Shown here one piece after another: positions 1 to 8,494 of a stretch of 64,000 nucleotides of DNA. Position numbers and translations under genes: made by a program. The DNA is from Sphingomonas sp. 3P27F8. GTDB lineage: Bacteria > Pseudomonadota > Alphaproteobacteria > Sphingomonadales > Sphingomonadaceae. The stretch covers positions 116,795-180,794 of the forward strand of contig NZ_SCNL01000008.1 of assembly GCF_005502745.1 (NCBI RefSeq), read 5' to 3'. The notes beneath the pieces are model-generated. The model was not told the origin of the DNA and made no database searches. It worked only from the letters and a program-made list of their open reading frames with translations. Within the stretch, counting starts at the first letter, position 1; every line of letters begins with the position of its first letter.

Positions 1-1359
1 CACCGGCGCATCGACCAATTGCTCGTGGATCACGCGCTGAACCGCGCCCGGTTGAGCCGCGTCCATCCGCGCCATCAGGCGGACATAATCGCGATAATAA
101 CGCCCCATGTCCTCCAGCCCGTAGCTGAACCCCTGCCCGCGCGCGAAATGCTGTTTGAAATTGGAAAAGCAGCAGGCGAGCGGATCACGGCGCGCGTCGA
201 TGATCCGCGCATTGGGCAGGATCAACCGGATCAACGGCACATGCAGCCAGTTGTTCGGCAGCTTGTCGATGAAGAATGGCCGCCCGGTCCGTCGCTGCAC
301 CGATGCACGCCGCAGATATTCCTCGCCGAGCGTGTGCGCCTGCTCGCGCGTGAGAGTGGCGAGCCCGCGCGGATAATCCGCCACGCAGCGCGCCATCGCC
401 GGCATATCGGGCAGTTCGGTCGTCCCCTCCACTTCGCTGTGGCTCGACAATATCTGCTCGATCAGCGTCGATCCGGCGCGCGGCATGCCGAGAACGAAGA
501 TCGGCTCGGGCGAGGCGCAACCCCAGCCTGCGCGTGCCGCAAAGAAATCAGGCGTAAGCATCGTCGACAGCGCATCCACCATCCTGGTGATCGCCGCGGA
601 ATCATAGCCGAGCTGCGCCCGACGCGCGGCGTTGCCGGCCGCATAATGCGCGAACGCGCGATCGGCCTCGCCGCGATCCTCCAGCGCCTTGCCGAGCGCA
701 AAATCGAGGTGGAAGGCATCCTCGATATCCAGCCCGTCTTGCTGCCGGGCCTGCGTCATCGCGGCAATGTCCGCATCGCTGAAGCGGACGGTCTTGAGAT
801 TGGCGAGGCTCCACCACGCCTCGCCCAGCGCGGGCTGCAGGTCGATTGCGCGACGATATGCAGCGACGCCATCGCGCTGACGCCCGAGTGTTTTGAGCAT
901 GTGGCCATAGCTCATCCACACCTTCGGCTGTTGCGGCGCGGCGGCGAGGACGCGCTCGTACAGCGCGATCGCCTCCTCGAACCCGCCGAGCCGCCCCAGC
1001 GCAGCGGCTTTCAGATTGGCGTGGCCGATATGCTCCGGCTCGGTCGCAAGCAGTTCGTCCAGCTCGATCAGCGCCTCGGGCGCGCGGTTCTGGCGATAGA
1101 GCACCAGCGCGAGATTGGCGCGCGCCGCGGTGAAAGCCGGCGCCAGTTCCAGCGCGCGACGCAGCAGGCTCTCCGCATCCCGATTGCGCCCGATCCGCCC
1201 CGCCAGCTCCGCCAGCATCCGAATCGCGCGCGCATCGAACGGATCGTCCTTCAGATATCGCTTGAGCAGCGGCTCGGCGATATGAAGATGCCCATCGTGC
1301 AGCGCCAGCGCGGCATCGAGCAAAATCGGCGGATAGGAATTGGCTGCAACGGTCGCCAT
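1..1359 (-). CDS. TPR-containing sulfotransferase family protein (3' end outside window)
   Basis: The first roughly 250 residues are tetratricopeptide-like helical repeats, with several copies of the A-x-x-x-G-R-L-G pattern. A sulfotransferase domain follows. The PAPS 5'-phosphosulfate loop reads FVLGMPRAGSTLIEQIL near residue 290, and a later block contains DKLPNNWLHVPLI and a DARRDP stretch typical of the 3'-phosphate site. This TPR-sulfotransferase architecture is common in sphingomonads. It is presumed to move sulfate from PAPS to a protein or glycan, but the substrate cannot be told. The start is the ATG at 1359 (MATVAANSYPP). The frame is open to base 1, so at least 453 codons are present and the C-terminus is missing. 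It is divergent from secE. Confidence 0.85.
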   Translation of the reverse strand, partial: MATVAANSYPPILLDAALALHDGHLHIAEPLLKRYLKDDPFDARAIRMLAELAGRIGRNRDAESLLRRALELAPAFTAARANLALVLYRQNRAPEALIELDELLATEPEHIGHANLKAAALGRLGGFEEAIALYERVLAAAPQQPKVWMSYGHMLKTLGRQRDGVAAYRRAIDLQPALGEAWWSLANLKTVRFSDADIAAMTQARQQDGLDIEDAFHLDFALGKALEDRGEADRAFAHYAAGNAARRAQLGYDSAAITRMVDALSTMLTPDFFAARAGWGCASPEPIFVLGMPRAGSTLIEQILSSHSEVEGTTELPDMPAMARCVADYPRGLATLTREQAHTLGEEYLRRASVQRRTGRPFFIDKLPNNWLHVPLIRLILPNARIIDARRDPLACCFSNFKQHFARGQGFSYGLEDMGRYYRDYVRLMARMDAAQPGAVQRVIHEQLVDAPV

Positions 1360-1568
1360 CGAGCGCGACGATGATGCGAAGCGCACGCCGACGCAAGCTG
1401 CTTGAGCGCCACCCGCCGCTCGCTCGGCCCGCACCCCTTGCCTTCGCGCGCCGCCGCCGCTATTTCCACAGCCCATCCGACAGCGAGGACGGGCTTCACC
1501 GTTTCCCTGATGACAGGGAAGCGGTGGCGGGCCTATGCCTCGCTCGGCACGTTTGCGAAGGCGCTACA

Positions 1569-1766
1569 GTGGCGAAGACGTCCCCGATCGAATTCATCCG
1601 TCAGGTTCAGGCTGAAACCCGCAAGGTCGTCTGGCCGTCACGGCGCGAAACCGTGATGACCGCGGTGATGGTGCTGATCATGACGACGATCCTCGCGCTG
1701 TTCTTTCTCGGCGTTGATACGGTCTTCGATCAGGTCGTGAAGGGCCTGTTGCACCTCGCAAAGTAA
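1569..1766 (+). CDS. secE: Preprotein translocase subunit SecE
   Basis: This 65-residue protein has the classical single-membrane-span SecE layout. A short amphipathic N-terminus contains the family signature ETRKVVWPSRRE, followed by one hydrophobic segment (about residues 28-48) and a short tail. SecE is an essential part of the SecYEG channel in the inner membrane. I chose the GTG start at 1569 because AAGG lies seven bases upstream and the product then matches normal SecE length; the frame is open further upstream without SecE-like sequence. A small inverted repeat (1503-1509 with 1514-1520) lies in the leader. No tRNA-Trp gene, which often precedes secE, is visible. nusG follows after 20 bases. 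Confidence 0.95.
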   Translation: MAKTSPIEFIRQVQAETRKVVWPSRRETVMTAVMVLIMTTILALFFLGVDTVFDQVVKGLLHLAK

Positions 1767-1786
1767 AGGGACAGGGTTTCACGCAC

Positions 1787-2323
1787 ATGGCGCGCTGGTA
1801 CATCATCCACGCTTATTCCGGTTTCGAGGGCAAGGTCCGCGATACGATCATCACCGAGGCGGAGCGGCTCGGCCTTTCGCAACTCGTCGAGCAGATCGAG
1901 GTGCCGACCGAAACCGTCACCGAGGCGCGCCGCGGCAAGAAGGTGGCGGTCGAGCGCAAGTTCATGCCCGGCTACGTCCTCGCCAAGCTGGCGATGAACG
2001 ACGACGTCTATCATCTGGTCAAGAATACGCCGCGCGTGACGGGCTTTCTCGGCTCCTCCGGCAAGCCGCAGGCGATCAGTGATGCCGAAGCCGCCCGGAT
2101 GCTGAATTCGAAGGACGAGGCCGCCGCCGCGCCCAAGCATCAGGTGAAGGTCGATTACGAGATCGGCGATTCCGTGAAAGTGCTCGATGGCCCGTTCGCG
2201 AGCTTCAACGGCACCGTCGAGGAACTCGATTTCGACAAGTCGAAGGTCAAGGTCTCCGTTTCGATCTTCGGCCGCGCCACGCCAGTCGAGCTGGATTTCG
2301 AGCAGGTCGAGCGCAGCAAGTAA
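1787..2323 (+). CDS. nusG: Transcription termination/antitermination protein NusG
   Basis: This 178-residue protein has the NusG N-terminal domain (WYIIHAYSGFEGKV, then ERKFMPGYVL) and a C-terminal KOW domain (VKVLDGPFASFNGTVEELD). NusG binds RNA polymerase, reduces pausing and couples transcription to Rho or to the ribosome. It forms the conserved pair with secE. Unusually for bacteria in general, rplK does not follow: a short GC hairpin (2324-2329 with 2337-2342, without a T tract) comes next, then the end of a convergent membrane-protein gene. The ribosomal and rpoBC block must therefore lie elsewhere. Confidence 0.97.
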   Translation: MARWYIIHAYSGFEGKVRDTIITEAERLGLSQLVEQIEVPTETVTEARRGKKVAVERKFMPGYVLAKLAMNDDVYHLVKNTPRVTGFLGSSGKPQAISDAEAARMLNSKDEAAAAPKHQVKVDYEIGDSVKVLDGPFASFNGTVEELDFDKSKVKVSVSIFGRATPVELDFEQVERSK

Positions 2324-2411
2324 CCCGCGGGCGGCACGCGGGTAGCAGGGCTATCCGCGAAACGCCGGCCAGCGCGTCGCGTCGCCGGCACGTCTGCGTT
2401 TTGTCTGGCTA

Positions 2412-3800
2412 TCAACTAAGCAAGCGAAACCCGGTCGCTGCCGCCGCCACGATAACCGGCGGCCCGGCCAGTCGTGCCCATTTGCCGCGCACCGCGCCCC
2501 ACCCCGCCGTCCCCAGCACCAGCGCGAGCGCGGCCGCGATCGTCGTCCAGAGGTAATAGCGCAGTTCCGCCGCCACGCCGAGCGGCGCATAGCCGAGCGC
2601 GTAAAGCAACCCGGACCACGCCAGCACCCGCGCGGCAAAGCCGGTGGCGCCCGCCCACAGCAGCCCGATGAGCAGCGCGATCCACACGCAGGGCCAGCCG
2701 AGCGGCGTTTCCCCGCTTCGGCACGCAAGCCAGTCCACGGCACGGACGATCGCGTTCGGCCTCACCGCGAAACCCCACTCGTTCGGTGGCGCGACCACCT
2801 GCACCGGGCGATCGACCGAATCGTGCGCCAGCAGCCGCGTCTCGATATTCCAGTGCGCCAGGCGGTGTTCGGCATAGGCGAACGGATGACGCAGGATCGC
2901 GGCCAGCCAGAACATATGCGGCTCGATATGCTGGCGCGCGAAGGCGCCGCGCACCCGCTCGAAACCGATCGGGCATGGCGTATCGACCCACCAGGCATAG
3001 CTGTCCCACTTGACGGGATTATAGCAGCGCCGGTTCACCGCCACGGCATCCGCCATGCCAAGCGGGGGGAACTGATCCTCGCCGGAAAAGCGCGTTATCC
3101 CGCCGAGATCGAAGATGATGAGTGACAGTTCCACGCCGCTCGGCTTGGCGCCGGTTAGCCGATTCGCCAGCGGCATGGCCCCCGCCAGCAGCGCGAGCAT
3201 CACCGCGCCGCCCGCCACCAGCCGCCACGGCCGCTGCCGCCACGCCGGCGGCAGCGTCCACAAGGCCAGCGGCAGCGTGGCGAACACCGCGTTGAAGCGG
3301 AGCATGGAGGCGAACAGCAGCAGCAGGAACGCCGCCACTCGCAGCGCTCGCTGCCCGCGCGCGCGCTGGTCTGCCAGCGCGCACAGCCCGACGGCGGACA
3401 ACAAGGCCCCCGCCATCAGGCTGTCCTTGATGATCGTCGCCATCAGCGCGGCCGACAGCGGCAGCAACGCAACGCACCCGATCGCCAGCGCCCGCCTGCC
3501 CCGCCCCGCACGCACCGTAGCGACGATCAGCAGGACGAAACCAAGCGCATACAGCCCTAGCTGCAGCGCCAGCATCGGCGCGGGGCCATGCGCGAGCGGC
3601 AACAGCTGCCGCCACACCCATTCCATCGCCGGCGGGTGCCAATCGTCGAATTCGCCGCTCAGCGCCTGATCGTATTGCCGCAGCGAATCCCATGTGACGA
3701 GGCCGGCCCAATAGGCGAGCGATCCCACGCACCCGATCGTCAGCGGAAGCAATGCCCGCGCGATCGCGGGAAGGGCAGACGGCGGGGAATCACGCTCCAT
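2412..3800 (-). CDS. Polytopic membrane protein, possible GT-C type glycosyltransferase
   Basis: This is a 462-residue protein with about ten hydrophobic segments separated by short charged loops. An early periplasmic-looking loop contains TWDSLRQYDQALSGEFDDWHPP, with an acidic D-D-W-H-P pattern seen in GT-C and RgtA/B-like membrane glycosyltransferases and in related uncharacterised families. A large central loop (about residues 225-330) is rich in aromatic residues and cysteine. I do not recognise a specific family, so a glycosyltransferase role is only a guess. It converges on nusG. The weakly positioned ATG at 3800 gives the longest sensible product. Confidence 0.7.
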   Translation of the reverse strand: MERDSPPSALPAIARALLPLTIGCVGSLAYWAGLVTWDSLRQYDQALSGEFDDWHPPAMEWVWRQLLPLAHGPAPMLALQLGLYALGFVLLIVATVRAGRGRRALAIGCVALLPLSAALMATIIKDSLMAGALLSAVGLCALADQRARGQRALRVAAFLLLLFASMLRFNAVFATLPLALWTLPPAWRQRPWRLVAGGAVMLALLAGAMPLANRLTGAKPSGVELSLIIFDLGGITRFSGEDQFPPLGMADAVAVNRRCYNPVKWDSYAWWVDTPCPIGFERVRGAFARQHIEPHMFWLAAILRHPFAYAEHRLAHWNIETRLLAHDSVDRPVQVVAPPNEWGFAVRPNAIVRAVDWLACRSGETPLGWPCVWIALLIGLLWAGATGFAARVLAWSGLLYALGYAPLGVAAELRYYLWTTIAAALALVLGTAGWGAVRGKWARLAGPPVIVAAAATGFRLLS

Positions 3801-3843
3801 ACGCCAGGCGTAGGTCGCCGCGCGCGAAATGGAAACTGCCCGC

Positions 3844-4557
3844 CTATCGCCCGATCGAGAAGGCGGCGCGATAGGCCGGCTTCACCGCGCGCAGCACCGC
3901 CGGGGTCACAGGCAGGGTCACCTCATACGCGCCCTCTGCATAAGGCCCGGCGACATAGGGATCCGCGATGAGGCCGATGCGATCGATCCGCTTGCGGTTC
4001 GACGATCCAAGCAGAACGGTCAGGTCGCCGACCTTGGGGCACTGGCTGAACATATCGTCACCCGCCGGGCGCGCGCCGCGTCGCGCGGTGCGCTCGGCAT
4101 CCAGCTTCGCGCAATAGGGCTGGGAGACCGCCGCCTGCAGCGCCGCCGAGGATAAGAATATCGCCTTGGGGTCCAGGGGGCGGCCAGCGCTCTTGTCCCA
4201 CACCAGCGTCAGCGATCCCGGATTGCCATGCGCGCCGCCGGTAAAGCTGTAGACATCGCCGGACAGGCTCAGGAAGCGCGGGGTGTCCGTCACCACTTTC
4301 CACGTTTTCTGTGCTTCATAGGCGTTGAATGGATAGCCCCCCTTGCGCGCCGCGCGCCGCCCCTCCGCGGCGTCGGTAGCGATGCTTGCGCGCAGCTTCG
4401 CCTTGTCCGCCTCCAGCCAGCCGCGCAGCGCCGGAATGCGGGCGGCTTCGGCGGGATAGCTGTAGGTGAATTTATAGTCCTGCGTGGCGGCGCGCTGCTG
4501 CGCCACCGCGCCCGTCGCCACCGTCAGCACGATCGCCGCACTCATCAGAATCCGCAT
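3844..4557 (-). CDS. Secreted DUF4163/DUF3298 (RsiV-like) domain protein
   Basis: This 237-residue protein has a signal peptide (MRILMSAAIVLTVATGAVAQ). A DUF4163-like start (YKFTYSYPAEAARIP) follows, and a DUF3298-like C-terminus contains GAHGNPG and VTLPVTPAVLRAVKPAY. Such proteins are periplasmic or lipid-anchored. Related folds occur in the RsiV anti-sigma factor and in PdaC, which bind lysozyme or act on peptidoglycan; the role here is unknown. The start at 4557 is supported by an AGGAG ribosome-binding site four bases upstream and by the signal peptide. The frame continues upstream over the next gene but looks non-coding there. Confidence 0.8.
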   Translation of the reverse strand: MRILMSAAIVLTVATGAVAQQRAATQDYKFTYSYPAEAARIPALRGWLEADKAKLRASIATDAAEGRRAARKGGYPFNAYEAQKTWKVVTDTPRFLSLSGDVYSFTGGAHGNPGSLTLVWDKSAGRPLDPKAIFLSSAALQAAVSQPYCAKLDAERTARRGARPAGDDMFSQCPKVGDLTVLLGSSNRKRIDRIGLIADPYVAGPYAEGAYEVTLPVTPAVLRAVKPAYRAAFSIGR

Positions 4558-4681
4558 CGGCTCTCCTCCCGCCATTGCCGCTCCGCGAGACGCGCGGCCC
4601 ATGGCGATTGTTCCGCCTGCGGGCTGGAAAGCAAGCCGTATCGCGCTTAGGCAGCGAGGAAAGTCAGGTGGAGGTAGGTGC

Positions 4682-5791
4682 ATGAAGCCGCTGGAAGGCA
4701 TTCGCGTCGTGGAGCTTGCGCGCATCCTCGCCGGGCCGTGGTGCGGCCAGCTGCTGGCCGATCTCGGCGCGGACGTGACCAAGGTGGAACGCCCCGGCGC
4801 GGGCGACGATACGCGCCACTGGGGGCCGCCGTTCCTGCACGATGCCGAGGGCAAATCGCTGGACGCGGCTTATTATCACTCCACCAATCGCGGCAAGACC
4901 GGCGTGGCGATCGACATCGCGACGCCGGAGGGTCAGGCGGCGGTGAAGCGGCTGATCGCCGGCGCGGATGTGGTGATCGAGAACTACAAGGTCGGCGGCC
5001 TCGCCAAATACGGGCTGGACGCCGCGACGCTGCGCGCGGCCAACCCGCGCCTGATCGTCTGCTCGATCACTGGCTTCGGCCAGACGGGGCCCTACGCGCA
5101 TCGCGCCGGTTATGATTTCATCATCCAGGGGATCGGCGGCATCATGTCGCTCACGGGCGAACCGGATGGTCCGCCGCAGAAGACCGGTATCGCCTATGCC
5201 GACATCTTCACCGGCGTCTATTCGGCGGTGGCGATCCTTGCCGCGCTGCGCCGCCGCGACGTGAGCGGCGATGGCGCGCATATCGACATGGCGCTGCTCG
5301 ATACGCAGGTGGCCGTGCTCGCCAATCAGGCACTCAACTGGATGGCGAGCGGCAAGGTGCCGCACCGCATGGGCAACGGCCATGCCAACCTCACCCCCTA
5401 TCAGGCGTTCGCCTGCGCGGATGGCGAGTTGATCGTCGCGGTGGGCAATGACGGTCAGTTCGCCAAACTGTGCTCCGTGCTGGGCCTCCCGCTGGCGGAT
5501 GACCCGCGCTTCGCCACCAACCCGGCGCGGCTGGCAAACCGCGATGCGCTGATCCCGATCCTGACGCGCACCATCCTCGACTGGAACAAAGCGGCGCTCG
5601 CCGAGGCGCTGGAGGCGGCGGGCGTGCCGGCAGGGCCGATCAACAACGTCGACGAGGTGTTCGCCGACCCGCAGGTAATCGCGCGCGGGATGCGCCTGGC
5701 GCTCGATGGCGTGCCGGGCGTGGCGGGGCCGATCGTGATCGATGGCGAACGGATGGTCGCGGGAAAGGCCTCACCGCGCCGGGCGGGGTAA
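4682..5791 (+). CDS. CaiB/BaiF family CoA-transferase
   Basis: This 369-residue class III CoA-transferase carries the family hallmarks. The N-terminal MKPLEGIRVVELARILAGPW is followed by LADLGADVTKVERPGAGDDTR, with the conserved glutamate of the acyl-CoA loop. GFGQTGPYAHRAGYDFIIQG and a D-x-x-L-L-D-T catalytic-region block come later. These enzymes move CoA between carboxylic acids such as formyl, carnitine or succinyl groups; the substrate is not predictable. GGAGG sits seven bases before the ATG at 4682, which fixes the start. The C-terminus stops soon after DGERMVAGKASPRR, so it is slightly shorter than most relatives, which usually add a final G-x-H segment. Confidence 0.92.
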   Translation: MKPLEGIRVVELARILAGPWCGQLLADLGADVTKVERPGAGDDTRHWGPPFLHDAEGKSLDAAYYHSTNRGKTGVAIDIATPEGQAAVKRLIAGADVVIENYKVGGLAKYGLDAATLRAANPRLIVCSITGFGQTGPYAHRAGYDFIIQGIGGIMSLTGEPDGPPQKTGIAYADIFTGVYSAVAILAALRRRDVSGDGAHIDMALLDTQVAVLANQALNWMASGKVPHRMGNGHANLTPYQAFACADGELIVAVGNDGQFAKLCSVLGLPLADDPRFATNPARLANRDALIPILTRTILDWNKAALAEALEAAGVPAGPINNVDEVFADPQVIARGMRLALDGVPGVAGPIVIDGERMVAGKASPRRAG

Positions 5792-5850
5792 TGAGGGCAC
5801 GAGCACGGTGGAGCGCCTGAGCCGAGGCATGGCCACGCCGCGCTCGAACC

Positions 5851-6375
5851 TCACGTGGCGTTCTGGCGCGCCTCCGTAACGATGTGCCGTGCCATATGCG
5901 GCAAATAGTCCATCTTGCCGATCGAAAGCCCCGCCTGGCGAAAGAGCGCATAGACCATCGTCACATGGAAATAGAAGTTCGGCATGATCCAGTCGCGAAT
6001 GTCATCTTCCGCCGACATCGCGAAACGCACGCCATTGGGCAATGTGAGGTCCACGATCGCGTCGGGATCCGCCCATCCGCCCGGGTCGGATCGATCGATG
6101 TGCGACAGGACCGCCGCGATCCGTTCGCGAATTTCAGCGAACGACCGATATGGCGTTTCTTCGAGCGGGATCGCCTCGCCGCCGACCTGCGCAATCGCCA
6201 GCAATATCTGATTGAGCGCGACACGGAACTGCAGCTCGAGCGGAAACATATCGTCGGATAGTTTCACGGAGAGCACGTCGTCCGTCAGCCCGGCCTGCTG
6301 CGCCTTGCCGAGAAGGTGATCAAGCGTACCCAGCATATTTGCAAAGGTTGTCAATGCGAAGCGCGCGTAAGACAT
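5851..6375 (-). CDS. DUF1993 family protein
   Basis: This 174-residue helical protein matches the DUF1993 family. It has an N-terminal LDHLLGKAQQAG helix, a central MFPLELQFRVALNQ block, and the C-terminal NFYFHVTMVYALFRQAGLSIGK stretch followed by MDYL. The fold is DinB/YfiT-like in distant similarity, but no function is established. It sits alone between a convergent CoA-transferase and pyrD on the same strand, with about 60 bases before pyrD's stop. No signal peptide or membrane segment is present. Confidence 0.88.
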   Translation of the reverse strand: MSYARFALTTFANMLGTLDHLLGKAQQAGLTDDVLSVKLSDDMFPLELQFRVALNQILLAIAQVGGEAIPLEETPYRSFAEIRERIAAVLSHIDRSDPGGWADPDAIVDLTLPNGVRFAMSAEDDIRDWIMPNFYFHVTMVYALFRQAGLSIGKMDYLPHMARHIVTEARQNAT

Positions 6376-6438
6376 TGATTTACATCTGACTTTCCGGGTG
6401 ACGATGCCAGTCTATTCCTGATCGCGGTCGACCCGCAA

Positions 6439-7476
6439 TCAAAACTCGGCGGCGGTCACTTCCGCGATCGACTTCACCCCCTCACGCCGCATCCGCTCGC
6501 GCAGCCCGCGCACGATCCGCCGCGCAATCCCCGGCCCCTCGTAAACCATCGCGCTATAAAGCTGGACGAGGCTCGCGCCAGCGCGGAGGCTCTCCCACGC
6601 GTGATCCGCCGTGGCGATGCCGCCGATCGCCACCAAGGGCAGTGCCGCCCCGGTCGCCGTGCGGAAATCACGCAGCCGTTGCAACGCCAGCAGGCGCAGC
6701 GGCGCGCCGGAAAGACCGCCCGCCTCCCCGGCATTGGCCGAGCGCAGCGGCGGACGCGTGATCGTCGTGTTGCTCACCATCAGCGCGCCGAGCCGCCGGT
6801 CGAGCGCGGCGCGGGCGATCGCGTCCACATCGGCGGGCTGGAGGTCGGGCGCCACCTTCAGGAATACGGGCACCGCGCCCGCCACCACCGCGAGCACGCG
6901 ATCGAGCAGATCGTGCAGCGCGCCGACATCCTGCAACGCGCGCAAGCCCGGCGTATTCGGGCTGGAAATGTTGAGCGTGAGATAGCTCGCGTAAGGCGTC
7001 ATCAGCTGCGCCATCGTGACATAGTCGGCGATGCGATCGGCCGAATCCTTGTTTGCGCCGATGTTCACGCCGACGATCCCGGCCCGGCCGGCCCGTGCCG
7101 CAAGCCGCTGCGCCGCCGCCTCGCCGCCCGCGCTGTTGAAGCCGAAACGGTTGATGACGGCGCGATCCTCGGCCAGCCGGAACAGGCGCGGGCGCGGGTT
7201 GCCGGGCTGGGGCAGCGGGGTGATCGTGCCGACTTCCGCGAAGCCGAAACCAAGCCCTAGCAGCGCGTCCGCCACCTGCGCATCCTTGTCGAACCCCGCT
7301 GCCATCCCGAGCGGATTGGGAAAGCGCAGCCCCGCCACCTCCACCGCCAGCGCCGGATCGGCGGCCGGCAAGGCGCGACGCGGCATCAGGCGCAGCGCGG
7401 CGATCGTCAGGCTGTGCGCCCTCTCCGGATCGAGGCGGAAGATCGCGGGGCGGATCAGGTCGTAGGCGGTCGGCAC
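6439..7476 (-). CDS. pyrD: Quinone-dependent dihydroorotate dehydrogenase
   Basis: This 345-residue class 2 enzyme oxidises dihydroorotate to orotate in pyrimidine synthesis, passing electrons to membrane quinones. An N-terminal amphipathic helix (IRPAIFRLDPERAHSLTI) marks the membrane-bound class. The FMN/orotate motifs NPLGMAAGFDKDA, EVGTITPLPQPGNPRPR, NRFGFNSAGG, GVNIGANKDS and LTLNISSPNTPGLR are all present; the serine in SSPNTPG corresponds to the class 2 catalytic base. The start is GTG at 7476, with GGAG five bases upstream. Nothing suggests an operon with other pyrimidine genes. Confidence 0.96.
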   Translation of the reverse strand: MPTAYDLIRPAIFRLDPERAHSLTIAALRLMPRRALPAADPALAVEVAGLRFPNPLGMAAGFDKDAQVADALLGLGFGFAEVGTITPLPQPGNPRPRLFRLAEDRAVINRFGFNSAGGEAAAQRLAARAGRAGIVGVNIGANKDSADRIADYVTMAQLMTPYASYLTLNISSPNTPGLRALQDVGALHDLLDRVLAVVAGAVPVFLKVAPDLQPADVDAIARAALDRRLGALMVSNTTITRPPLRSANAGEAGGLSGAPLRLLALQRLRDFRTATGAALPLVAIGGIATADHAWESLRAGASLVQLYSAMVYEGPGIARRIVRGLRERMRREGVKSIAEVTAAEF

Positions 7477-7634
7477 GGGCGCTCCGGCGGATGAATGTGC
7501 CGCGCGCTATCCGCGCTCGCTCGCCGGGGCGCAAGGGCCGTGCATTGCACCGCCACGACAATCATTGCAGCGCTGCAATACCGCCGAGACGATCGCCCCT
7601 GACAAGCGCGGACGACAGCAACCGGGGGTGCCGC

Positions 7635-8444
7635 ATGTTCCGCATTTCGATTCTGACCGCGACGTTGATGCTTGGCGCCTGCGCCACCGATCGCCCGCCG
7701 CCTCCCCGCCACGACGGTGGCCCCGGCCATCACCGCCCGAACGGAGATGGCCAGCCGCACTATCTTTTCATCAGCCCGATGGGCGAACCATTCCGGGTCG
7801 CGCACCCCGAAAAGGCGTGGTTCGACGCGGCCGACGCCAATCACGACGGGCGGATCGATCGCGCCGAATTCCGCGCCGATGCGATGCGCTTCTTCAAGGT
7901 GCTGGATCGCAACGCCGATGGCGAGATCGATCCCGACGAAATCGATATCTACGAAACCCGAATGGTGCCGGAAATCCGCGTGCGCGACGCCGGCGCTGCG
8001 CGTGGCACGGCCCCTGCGGGCGGGCGCAGCGGAGGCGGCCATGGCGGCGGTCGCGGTGGCGGTGGCGGGCGCCGCGGCGGTGGATTCGGCGGCGAGGGCG
8101 GGGAAGCATCCGGCGGGACCGCGCCCCGGCCCGCGCGCGAGGACCGGCAAGGCGCCGCACGCTGGAGCTACCTGTCGCTGCCCGAGCCGGTGACGGCGGC
8201 GGACACCAATTTCAATCGCGGGATCGATCCTGGCGAATTCATGCAGGCGGCCGATCAGCGCTTCATCCTGCTCGATCGCAACGGCGATGGCTTCATTACC
8301 GAAAGCGAGCTTCCCGCCATCGACACCCACGTGCGCGGCGGATACGGCGGCCCGCGCGGCGATCATCCGTTCCACCGGCCGCCGCAACAGCAGGATGACC
8401 GCGACGAGGACCGCGCTCCGCCGCCGGGCCGAGAAACGAACTAA
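7635..8444 (+). CDS. EF-hand calcium-binding lipoprotein with Gly-rich linker
   Basis: This 269-residue protein has a lipoprotein signal peptide whose lipobox LGAC places the modified cysteine at residue 16. Four EF-hand-like loops are visible: DANHDGRIDRAEF, DRNADGEIDPDE, a degenerate DTNFNRGIDPGEF lacking the usual acidic residue at one position, and DRNGDGFITESEL. Pairs 1-2 and 3-4 are separated by a glycine/arginine-rich linker of about 50 residues. It is predicted to be a membrane-anchored periplasmic calcium binder. The TonB receptor gene starts 50 bases downstream on the same strand and also has a glycine/proline-rich insert, so the two may work together. Confidence 0.85.
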   Translation: MFRISILTATLMLGACATDRPPPPRHDGGPGHHRPNGDGQPHYLFISPMGEPFRVAHPEKAWFDAADANHDGRIDRAEFRADAMRFFKVLDRNADGEIDPDEIDIYETRMVPEIRVRDAGAARGTAPAGGRSGGGHGGGRGGGGGRRGGGFGGEGGEASGGTAPRPAREDRQGAARWSYLSLPEPVTAADTNFNRGIDPGEFMQAADQRFILLDRNGDGFITESELPAIDTHVRGGYGGPRGDHPFHRPPQQQDDRDEDRAPPPGRETN

Positions 8445-8494
8445 CCCACGCAACAAGCCTGCATTCATCTTGGCTGGGTCATCACCGGGAAATC

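Noticed and set aside
5760..5830. Frameshift truncating the CoA-transferase C-terminus
   Set aside because: No alternative frame after the stop gives a convincing family C-terminus, so a natural early end is more likely.
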